Source of the DNA: Cheilinus undulatus | Taxonomy: Eukaryota > Chordata > Actinopteri > Labriformes > Labridae | Reading direction: 5' to 3' | Assembly (NCBI RefSeq): GCF_018320785.1 | Contig: NC_054877.1 | Coordinates: 10,435,030-10,499,029 of the forward strand | DNA: 64,000 bases | Shown: positions 13,301 to 25,300 of the stretch, piece by piece | Layout: each line of letters opens with the position of its first letter | How positions within the stretch are numbered: position 1 is the stretch's first letter | Program-made: the position numbers and the translations under genes | The notes under the pieces: model-generated | What the model was told of the DNA's origin: nothing | Database searches by the model: none | Seen by the model: only the letters and a program-made list of their open reading frames with translations

Positions 13301-16300
13301 GCTGAACAGCAGTTTTGAAAGACAAGTATAAAAGAGGAAGTTGATGTACTTGTTAAACTCATATAAATGTGAAAATCTTCAACAGATACTGCTCGTGGTT
13401 GTTTATTTTTAAACCTCTCTCGCTCTCACAAATGAAGCTACATGATTTATAAATAAACTCTCAGGTCTACAGAAATGATGACAAAGGTTGTGAGAAAATA
13501 TAAATTCACTGCAGCTCTTGTGACACTGTATCTTGTGACACTAGTTGTAATTCTTAATCTTATTGTCAAGATTTTACTTATGTACCCATATGAACAATGT
13601 GGATTCTCTTACACCACCAGCACTAATTTATTGTTTTTCATACCAACTTGGAGATTTTTTAACACTTGTTTTCTCAGATTGTATGCATATAACATTGTGT
13701 CTTTCTTATCCTGTCAGTCTTTCCATAATAAGACTGAAATGCATAGTCAGAATAATTGTAAAGTGCCACCTGCATAGCTCTACCCCTATATAGCACACAA
13801 TGTGTTGAATGTATGATGTAATACTATGGCTCAATCACCTGCACAACTATACAGTTCCTGCACTGAACCTTTAGCACATCCTGTGCTTTTATGTTTTATG
13901 TTGTTCTGTTAAATATATATAATTTAATCTTATAGATCAGAGGTTGTCAAGTGGCCAGGCACAAGGACCCACCTCTACTTCCACAAGAAATCATAACCCA
14001 AAATCTTCAAAATGTTCAATGACCTAAACATATTCAATAAAAAATGTTATAGTTTGGATTATAAATGGAACACAAGACACTAGACAAAGAAATGCGCTTT
14101 AAAAAGCACATCATCACAGGCAGACATGTGCTCATACACTTGATTTCTTTATTTTAAACCATTTTTTTCAAAGACAGCATGGAATTTTGGCAATTTCTCA
14201 GGAACTTCCTGATTATCTTGGGATAATCAGCTTTGTTATCCAGGAAAAGGAGACTGAGAAGTTGAAATCTTGAGAAAAAGACTGAAATGTACTACCAACA
14301 AAAGAAAACCAAAAAAAGGTAAATGTATTCTGTATATTCACTTAAGGCTCTCATACATCATAAACCTTTTAACTATATATTTATTTTATCCTGTCACGTA
14401 TCTGAAGACCAAATGGAAACAGATTCCAACCCACTTTTGGGTCCCGATCCACCAACTGAGAACCACTGTTATGGAGAACACTACAGTGGCGACATGCAAG
14501 ACAGACTGTCAAACATGTCCATTAAATGGGATATATTTACCATCCATCTGGGTAACATCCCATAGACAATGTGTAGGAACAGCAGGACTTGTGACATAGG
14601 AGGCATCCACTACATTAAGTAAAAAAAAAAAGCTCCATAGGAAGCCGTAATCATTGCTCACTATCAGAGGAGCCAGTAGGTAAATCAAACTCTTGCCAGA
14701 GAATCTTTATGGAAGTGTATAGTTCACAAAATTAAAATGAAAAGTCTAATATGGAAATTCAAAGACAATAACAGAAATGCTTCTTCATTTTCAAAAATAC
14801 ATGTGCATTTTTTGACTCATAAACAAAATTAAAGTTTTTCAAATGTCATTGTAATTTTCATCTTAAAGCATGCAATTTTCCTAACATAATTCAATTGAAG
14901 AAGAAAAGAACCTTTTCTTTTTAATTTTCAGAAAAGGATCTGCTAAATAGCTCTCATAACTCAAAAAGTAAATCCATTATTAGATTTACGCTTTCACAAT
15001 GTGTGTGCATTTTTTGACCCAAAATGACAAGAATTTTCAATTATCCCATTTGTCAATTAATTTTCAGATTCAATTTACAAAATGTTTGACATTATTAAAA
15101 TGAAATAGAAAAAGACATTAGATTAGAGAACCTTGGTGCTGCATAAAAACACATGAACAAACAAGGAGACCAGTCACTTTTCAATCATTTTTGAGGAAAT
15201 TTGAGGCTTTATGTGCTTCTCTGCAACAAGCCTAAATCATAAGGGCTAATGGACAAGCACTTACAGAGTAAAGCATAAGTTGTAACAGTGATAAATTCAA
15301 CCCGCCATTGTGGCTAGTTAGAGTCATTCTGTTACCTGCCACAGCTGAAATCTACCTGCATTTGGCTAGTGTGTGGGTGTAAATGTCAAGCCCTGGTTAC
15401 AGTTATAATACTCTCAATACATGCTCCTTGGAACCTAGAGTGACGTGTCATCATCCAGGAGTGGGTTACAATACTTTGAATGATTTTATTCCTGAATAGA
15501 TGTACAGTTTTACTTGGTGAAGAAGGTTCTGCTCAAAAGTTCCCCCCTGTCAGTCAAGCTGCATGCTTTGACTTTCCGGGGTGTGCATGGCTAGAAACCC
15601 CCTAATGGATAGATACCTCTATGACAATGAGCACTGACTACAATAAAATCAGTTGAAAAGCAATTCATCCATAGTAGCAAGAATCTGAATATGAGGTAGC
15701 AACAGGCTTTATGCTGTAAAGGAGGAGGCTAGGGTGGAGGTTAAGCTCTCCCAGCAGCAGCAGTGTGGTGTGTCAGCATTAATGCAAGAAGGGATTAGTG
15801 AGAAGTGTGTTATATTTAAACATACTGCTGGTTGAGGGAAAGAGCTGTGATTGACTGTGGGAGTTGTTTACTAGGATCAGCTGGCTGTCAGCTGATCAGT
15901 GCTGGGCATATGACTACCATGTCCTACATGAACTAACGCTAAACTTCATTTATCAGTGGAATAAGAGTGCATATCTGTTTTCTGGTCCTTTCTGTGCTAC
16001 TGTAAAAGCATGCAAGATGCAATTATCAGTTTTATATATTCAGGTTATAAAACAGTAATTTAGACAGGCCTACTAATAAATGTTTTGTTTCATTTTTACA
16101 AAGTTCATTCCACTGAATGCTACTAGGCTAAATATTACACACTGCACCTTTAATATCACAGAAATGGATCAATTAAAGGATAAATCACTCCCCATGGAGG
16201 AAACCAAACCAAAGACAGAGCCAAAGAGGACCAAATGCATATTGATCTGTGAGAATGAGGTTTAAATGAGACCTCTGTGTCTAAATCAAAGATGACCATC

Positions 16301-19300
16301 AAAAAAGTTTTCTTTACATTTTATTGTTTGTAACATGAATGAAAGCCTAAAGAACCAAAGGTTTTTTTTTGTTTTTTTATTTTTTATTTTTTATTTTTTT
16401 TATTTCATTCACACGCAGAAATCCCACAGGGAAAGGGGGTTACTGAAGAGGAGTGAGGGCTCAGACTCGATCGGTGGAGTCAGAGGGTTGAAGATGTGGA
16501 GGAGCTGTTGTTGGCTCCCGTCTCCTCTTCAACCATGCAGGTTTTCTCAACCCGATCCAGTGTCTGAACTTCTTGAACTTTGACCACTCCGCTTTTGTCT
16601 CTGCGACTCCATCTTTCTGATCGACGGCCGATGACTCTGGATGGGACTCCTCCTCTTCCTCCTGCTGCTGCTGCTGGTGTGAGCTGGTCTCCTCACTGCT
16701 GGTGGCTTCATTTTGAGGATGAAGATGTTTTTTCCTCTCACACTCAAGCTCAGCAGTGAGCTGAAGGGTGAGACATATTTCTGAAGCCAGCTGAGCTTTG
16801 ACTTGTTCCATCTCGCTGGTGTGAAACATCTCTTTCTCCATAGCCGCTTTCTTCAAGGCGTTGATTTCCTCTGCCATTTGCTGACGGATGGCGTCCACCT
16901 TGTTTGAGTCAGCCGTTATTTCCCCAGCCTGTTCGTTGAAGACGGCATTCCTCTCGCTGATCATCTCTTTGTCCTTCAGCTCAAGGTTTTCTTCCTGGAG
17001 CACCTGCAGGTCACCTGGCTTTTCCATGCTCCTCTCCCTCTCCCGTTGTGGCTCCTCTGTCAGTGTCTCCTCATTGTGAGCCTCCTTCAGCTCCTGTTGA
17101 AGACTTTCCTTGCTGTCTGTCTTTGTTTCAGTCTTCAGGGTGGCTGAGAGTTTCATCTCCTCATTGCTGAGTTTGAGCTGGTCCAGCTCCTTCTTCAGCA
17201 CCTTAGAGCGGCCCAGGTGCATCACCTTGAGCTTTTTCTCTTTGTCCAGCTCTGTGTGAGCCCACATCAGGTCTCCCTGGAGATTCTGGTTCATTTCAAG
17301 GAGATCACTGTAGGCTAGCCTCAAAGTCTCCTGCTCTTCTAGCAGACCTTGCTGCTGGTTCTCAACGTCCGCCAGCTTATGCTGAAGGGCCGTGTTTTCA
17401 GCCATCAGCTGTGCAATGAACTGCTCATTTTTCAGCGCATCCTGTTCCAAGGACTGCACTTTGTTCTTCAGGTCAGCGATACAGACGCCAGGCTGCTCTT
17501 TGTCCACCTGACGCTCTGTTTTCCCATTTCCATTCTTTCTGAAACCACCTTTGAGGGATTTATTCTTCTTTCCCTCACCTTCATTGTGTAAATGAGGCAT
17601 TTCTCTCTCAGTCCTCGTGCTTTCAGCAGGTCTGATGGTCTCCATGTTGAAGGGATCCACGCTTCCCTGCGGCGAAGCAGTGACGTTCTTGTTTTTCTGC
17701 CTCTGACGCTTGTTCGGCATTTTGATGGAAATGCGTAACTCACAAATTCAGAAAGTCTTGTTGTATGAAGCACAGGTTCAACTCTAAATGTTTGCCTGTA
17801 CCAGAAACTCTCTCGCCAGTATCCTCACTAACAGTAGTCGGACAAGTACTGATGGTCTGATCAGCTATATATAGGCTTATTTTAGGGGAAGTCCACTGCA
17901 GGCTTTGTTCCTGAGTTCTGGAATTCCAGAATTCCATTTCTGTTCCGTTCCATTCCATTTCTGTTTCCAAGGAAACATTCATTAAATATTAAATAAACAT
18001 TTATTAAGGAAACATTGACTGATTAATAACTTAGCCTCTCCCTAAAAGAGCCACTGTCCAGTCCTGTGTTACCAACTTTAACTAAGCACAGGGCGCCTGA
18101 CTAGCTTTCTGCAGAGGCTACAATGTTACAGCAGTCTGCTTACAGCACACTTTGTTTGTGCTCACATTTCACACCTTCTCAAACCAAAAGACAAGGAGGA
18201 GAGATGTCAGATATGAACCATGAATTTAACTAATTAAGAGACAATTAAACCAATATAAAGTGTGTCTCAAATTGCATACGTTTGTTTCTGTATTACAGTA
18301 CACTTAACCCACTTGTGGACACATTTTTCCTTTATTCTTATGCATTAAATCATAATCACTGGGTCCCATATGTACATTTTCTCTGTACCTCGTCTCTACC
18401 ACTATAATGGTAAAATGTACAAAAAATAACATGAAATTGAATATTGATTATTTCAAAAGAGCTTTCCACACTACAAAACAATTTTACAACACAACAAATA
18501 TCAAAAAGTCAGTTTTATATCAAAAAGGTGAGCTAAAGTCTGTTATCTGTAGTTGTGAAATCTTTTCAAAGGAAAACAAATTTGAAAATATTTATATATT
18601 TTTAATTATTTTCAAAGGGGTAAAAAATGTCAATTTATGTAAATTTGAAAACAATCTATAAAATGTTACCTGAATTGACTAAAAAGAAATATGATTTTTA
18701 TGTGTTAAATCAGGCAACATTGTCATCTAAAAAGACTGTTTATTGAGTATGTTCCCAGATTTTGGCACTATTGTAATAGTTAAAGGGATATTTCAGGATT
18801 TCTGAAGTTGGGATGTATGAGGTATTTGGTTATAGTAGTGGCGTTAGCCTCCAGTGATTTCTGTGAAAGTCACTCCGGGGGTTATTACAAGCGGCATAAT
18901 GGCTGTGGATGGAAACGTTTAATCTGTGTAGTTTGACAAGTTTTACTTAAAAATGCGTCAACAAAATATGTTGGTTCGCCTGTACGCTGTGTCAAAAACG
19001 TACAAAGCACTCTATTGCTCCCAAAACAACCCTCCGTGTTAGGGACTGATTTACGATGCAGCTTTGCCCATTTTGTCTCCTGCCATGTACTGATCCTCTG
19101 ATGAGCTGTGTGGGTCTGCGGGCTTCTACAGGGATAAATAACACCACAACATGCTAACCCTTGCAAAGCAGATGGACACACCTGTATGGAAGCGTATGGT
19201 GCTCCAAATTAAAATGAAAGGCTAATATGAAAATTAAAAGGCAATAACAGAAATGCTTTTTCATTTTAAATATGACCTCGCTAGTGGGGCGATGGATTCA

Positions 19301-22300
19301 CTGAGCAAGGCAGGGAGGTGAGTGATGTCACTCTAATGCACCTTCTTTTTCAAGTTGTTCAGACAAATGAGAGCTTCAGAGCAGTCTCAGTGGGGAAAGT
19401 GAAAGCAAAATCATTTTGACTTTTCATTTGGACGATGATATGGCATGTGCGAAATGACAAGTGAAATGTAAATACAAGGGACGAGATTACATTATCATTT
19501 ATTTTTGAGTCACAAAATACGTACACTTTTTGAAAATGAAAAAGCATTTCTGATGTTGCCTTTTAATTTGATAAACAGCCAATACCACTTGAAGTGTGCA
19601 ATTATGCAGCGCATTTTCAGGAAATTGAAAAGTAAATATCTTTTTCTTTTTCATTTGAATAATGTCAAACATTGAGCAAAGTAAAGATGAAAATTAAAAT
19701 GAAAATTGAATATTAATTTTACTTCTGAGCCAAAAAATGCACACACAATTTGAAAATGAAAAAGCATTTCTGCTGCCCACTAATTTCCAAATTAGACTTT
19801 TCATTTAAATAATGAGAGCTAAATAACAGAGCATTTCCAGAAATTTCAAATGTCTAATGTCTTTTTCTATTTCATTTTTAAAATGTCACACATTTTGCAA
19901 ACTGAATATGAAAATTAATTGACAAATGGGATAATTGAAAATTCTTGTCATTTTTAGTCAAAAAATGTACACACATTGTGAAAACATAAAGGCGTTGCTA
20001 ATAATAGATTTACTATTTGAGTTATGAGAGCTACTTAGTGGATCCTTTTCTGAAAATTAAAAAGAAAACGTTCTTTTCTTCTTCTATGAATTATGTTAGG
20101 AAAATTGCATGCTTGAAGATGAAAATTAAAATGACGATTGAAAAACTTAAATTTTTTTATGAGTCAAAAAATGCACACATATTTTGAAAATAAAAAGCAT
20201 TTCTGTTATTGCCTTTGAATTTTCAAATGAGACTTTTCATTTTAATTTTGAGCACTGTACACTTCCATAAATCTTTACCACCAAGAAGAGCTTTAAGTGT
20301 TAAATACCTGACCAATCTTCTCCTCTGGGACAGGTTTACTCTCAGTCTTAGAAACAGAACCAAGCAGGACGAGGCAGCTTTTAGTTTCTACATCTGTAGG
20401 CTCGTTCAAAATAGGTCTTAAACATTTTTATTTACAGCTGCAGAATTTAAGGAATTTAATGAATTTGATGAATTATTTCAACAGTTTGTAAAAAATTACA
20501 GATGTTTTCATCCAGTATTTTAATATTTTTCTCAATTTTCTGCCTTGGCTTTGTTCTGTGTCACGTCTTGTGCAACTTTTGATGCTCCTGATGTTATAAG
20601 TGTTTTGGTTTTAACTCTGTAAAGCTCTATTACTTGCTAAATGAATGACTGGTGCTCTATAAATAAACCTGCCTTGCTTTATTCTATTAAAATCAACAAT
20701 TTACTTCTATATTCTACTTTTATGTTAATTGTTTTGCATCAAAACACTTAGGCAAATTCCCCAAGCGTGTGAACATACCTGATCATGACTCTGGTGAAAT
20801 ATTTTTACCAGTTTGTTTCTACTGGATGACAGCCAGAGCAGGGAGGTTTTGACAGCTTGCACACCCACATCACATCATGTCTTTCAACAACATATTGACT
20901 CATTTTTACATGGCTAGTTAAAAAAAATGAATTGCCTTGATATGTAAGGTTAATTAATTCTCAGATCAGCCTTTCCTTAACACAAATACAAACCTCAAAG
21001 TCCATTATCAGCTGACAGACAACATCAGCAGTTTAATCAATCAGCCTGACCAAGGCAAAAGCCAAAGAGGGACACAATGGAAACTGCATATCAAACCAGT
21101 CCAATACAAATCCACTGTTACATGGATCTGCTGCAGAGGGGTTGACAGTAATATGCTACGCTAAAGCAGACAGAGTGAAAGGAAGAATACAATATGATCC
21201 AACAGTAGATGTGATGTCGAGCTACACGTGGCTACACCACAGCCCTTCCCCCACTTTATTTTGTGTGTTAACCCTTCCAAATAAAGAGGTCAGACTTACA
21301 TGTGCATAGCACTGTGATCACTCCCATGATGAAACCACAAGAAAGAAAGACAAAATGTGTTTTCCCATTCACAAGTCACAACAAACCGACATAGAATCCG
21401 CTGCTATCTGTCTATCAAGGCCATGATTATTTATTTTACACCGGTGCAAGTCAGCTCCTCTCTTCAATGTGTAGTTTCTCACGCTGTTTATCTAAGCTGA
21501 GCTGAGCCATGCCAGCATTTCACATAGCTGTGGTCGACCTTACTAATACAGTCAACAAGGAAGGATGAGGTAAAATAAATGTACCAGCTGAAAGTCCAAA
21601 GCTGAGTGTGCTTGTGTGAACGCCTGAAAGAGGGGGAGGCAATGAAGCATCAGGGTCAACTATCTGGCATTTAAGAGATGTCTCTGATTTTGATTGCATC
21701 TAACTTGACCTAAAAATGTCCAGAGAAGACTTGAGAGATAGATCACGCTTTAACCCAGCAACAGATCATCTTAGATCAAATGGATAACTAGACTTTCATC
21801 ACTTGTAAGAGCCATGCACAACAAGTTCCCTTTTATGTTATATTATTATCCTGACTGTTGCATAAGAGACACCAGCATGGTTTCTGTCACGTAGCAGGGA
21901 AAAAGAAACCACTCCTGATACACATTTGAGAACTGGGATGATTTCTGACCTATTATTACCACTCTGCATGGATGGAAAGAGTGAAGTACACTTAGAGGAT
22001 TTTTCTTAAGAACAGCAAAGACATGGAAGGAAAAAAAGAACAAAATCAAACATGTTCAGGAAAAAAAAAACTTCTCCACCCACCTTGAAGACATCAGAGA
22101 AGAATCCAGAGCCGATCCACTCGCAGGTGAAATCATCAAGGCGTGTGAGGCAAGAAAAGGCACTGATAAGGGCTCTGTAGGATGACGGCCACACCTTGCC
22201 CACCTGAAAAGGACAGGAATAGACTGGAATCAGCACATAAAGATAAAAAAAAGCTTTATCCCTTATTCCATAGACATGTTTCAACTCCCTTTTGAGCATC

Positions 22301-25300
22301 AAGCAAATTCACCTCAAGATGAAAAGCTGCCATTACTGTGGCAGTATCTCATTTGATGTGTTTGAATGAAAGCCATTCAAAGAAGTCAACATATTTCTAA
22401 CATGACTCTTCAGTACTGTATGTAGCAAGGATATCAGAGTAACCTGGGCTGCTCTTTGCTGGTCTTTGCTGCTCTAACAGTCATGACAATCTCTGGAAAG
22501 AAATGTGAAGTTGTTACCCGCTGCTGTTGCTTTTTTTTACTGCACACTACCCCATTACACTGACAGCATTATATTCGGTTGTTAAAATCAATTATACAAG
22601 AATTTTATCAGCTCACAAAGAGCCTTGAATCTCACACAATGAACGACAATTTTTTTCTCATGACTGCAGGAAACAAGCGGCTCAGACTGGGACGGACTCA
22701 GTCTGATCAAAATTAGAGCAGTACATACGATCATTTTTGTGTAACAAATTGCCTCAATGTGTTTTTTTCCATCCAAAAATACTGTAAGAATATTAGGAAG
22801 AGATTTAAGATTGTGAGAACTATTAAATACTTTTCAAAACCACCTGTTTTAAAACAATAAAATCTCTGCTATTTTAATAATCTACAGTATTTAAAAAGTA
22901 TCTGCACTTTGCATTTCAAAAATCTAGGTTCAGCAGTCATATAAGCCAAAGGCTGCCAAAGAGAAAGAAAGAGATTACTGTCTTGTTTGCACAAACACGC
23001 CAGCAACATCCTGGTGAAAAAATGTTTAGACAATGTCCCAGAGTCTTCTTATATTTTTGGGAATAAAAAGAAGTAATTGGTAAAGGTGCAGTACGTAAAA
23101 TTGGGGAATATTAGTGGCATCCAACAATCAGATTTTGGACTGATGCTCACTTCTGGTGGTAATCTAAGGTACCAGCAAAATTTTAAAAAAAAAATGGGTT
23201 TCTGTTATGTGCTCCTTCTGTGATAAGAAAAATCCAAGATGGTAGACTCCATGGAGGGGATCATCCCTATGTAAGAATAAAAGGCTTATTCTAAGTTACT
23301 ACAAAAAGGGTATTTGGATGATCAAAGACTAATTTAGATAGGCAAATTTTATTTATATCATAGTTAATCTTTAGTTTGTTCCACTAAATGCTACTAGGCT
23401 AAATATTACACACTGCACCTTTAAATATTTGCTGCCCAGGACTTGGGGTCCACCAATTATTACCCTGGCCAAGCGTCAGGGCTGATATTGTGCATTTGGC
23501 CGATAATTTCTATCAGTATTTTATGTTACAGACAAAATACATTAATTATAAAATGTGCTACTCTGGCTCTGCTGTCAGGTGTGCATTCCCCTCTAGCTCT
23601 GTTTCGCTCTCCATAGTCTCAATCTCAATGAGCTCCATCCTTTCCAAGTAAGTGGTGAACGCAATAATGCATCAGTGTTACAATCCAGCAGTATAATGTG
23701 TCATTTTTCAATGCAAGTTTACCTTTTTTTATAGAGTTTTGGGGCTTTTTGTGCTTTTATTAATAGAGAAGGACAGTGGCCAGAGTCAGAACCAGGGATG
23801 AGAGAGTGAGGGAGAGACATGTGGGAAAGGAAGCTTGGGCTGGACTTGAACCTGGACCAGCTACATATGTAGAGTGCAACCTAACCACTCGGCCATCTGT
23901 GCCCCAATGCCATTTTAATGTTGCTTCATTTTCTGGACAAAAGACATCAGGGTAATTTTATTCTTACACAAGAATCCTGCGAGCCATTCCATAATGTTTC
24001 ACAAGAAGCTTGCAGCATAAACCAGGAGGGCCACTTTTAACAGCTTTTCCCCCTTATGAGAAATTCATCAATGAACCCAAAACGTCACTTCACTGTTTAG
24101 TAAATATATCTGATGGAGTTCTGTGTTTGCTGAACAGATGACTCATCATCTCTTGTTATTGTTTTAATTAAGATCACCTTGACACCACAGTTTACATACT
24201 GTGTATTTGAGTGAAAAATGTGAGCACTTAAATTGCAGCTTAATATGAACTGTAACAGGTATATACAGAAAATCTGACATTAAATTCAGTACTTTTTAAG
24301 ACCTTTTTCAAGGCCCTCTTTAAACATTTTAAGACTCTATCACATCTTCAATTTCTAATCCATTACATTAACAGCAAACTTATGTTTATGTTTTGTGCTG
24401 ATAGTAAGACAAAAACGTGACGACAAGGAAAATGTCAACAGTATTTCTTATGTAATTAGGCTTTTCTGGATAAGTTTGGACTAGAATATCAGAAAAAAAA
24501 CTTACATCATTAGGTAGCTGACAATGGAAGGTCCTATTTTTCTACATAAGCTGCCTAAAAATAGTTGCACAACAACCTAGAAGTACCTACAGTATTTACA
24601 AGTGTTGCACTAGAGTTAAAGCTAAAAGTAGAACAGCACACACTGAGGTTTTAAAAAAGAAATAAAAGGTATAACTGCCTATTTAATGATGTCTATCTTA
24701 CTCTTTAATCCTGATTTCAAAGCATTTCGAAGCCTACAACCTATTTCTAAAATCTATAAAACGAAATTTAACAACCTACGGTCTTGCATTTAAGACTTTC
24801 TTATTCTAATCAACTTTGTCCTCTCAATTTTGACTTAATTGATTTTAAAATTTTCAATAGTTTTTAAGACTCTCTGTGTAAAAGGTATACTGTTTTCAGA
24901 GTTAAAAGTCACCTGTGTTGATGTTGCACATATTCATCTATCGCATTGTTAATGAAAGTGCTTAGATTGTCAAATGACAGGTTTACATCCTGTCACAAGT
25001 TGTAAATCTAAAATTCAAATGACTGAAACTTGCAAATGGCTAATTTTAACTGTCAATGCATAACAGTTTCAAATTGTGGTTTTCGGTCTCATAACCTACT
25101 AATAAACCCAACATCAGTCAACCATGAACTTTAGTTTTTGTAACTTTAGTATCAAAACAAGTATTGATGTTGTTTGATTTGTACTAGAATTGAATTTGAG
25201 TTTAAAAATCCGGTATAGTGGGGCTCACATGGCCTATTGTTATGTGGCGTCCCATATTAGGAGGGTATAGTCCTCCAAGGACGGAAGCCTTGGAGCACAT

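Noticed and set aside
16547..17773. Other-frame ORFs over the coiled-coil gene (for example 17468-17773 minus, 16888-17079 plus)
   Set aside because: Shadows of the 419-codon frame. They lack independent signals.
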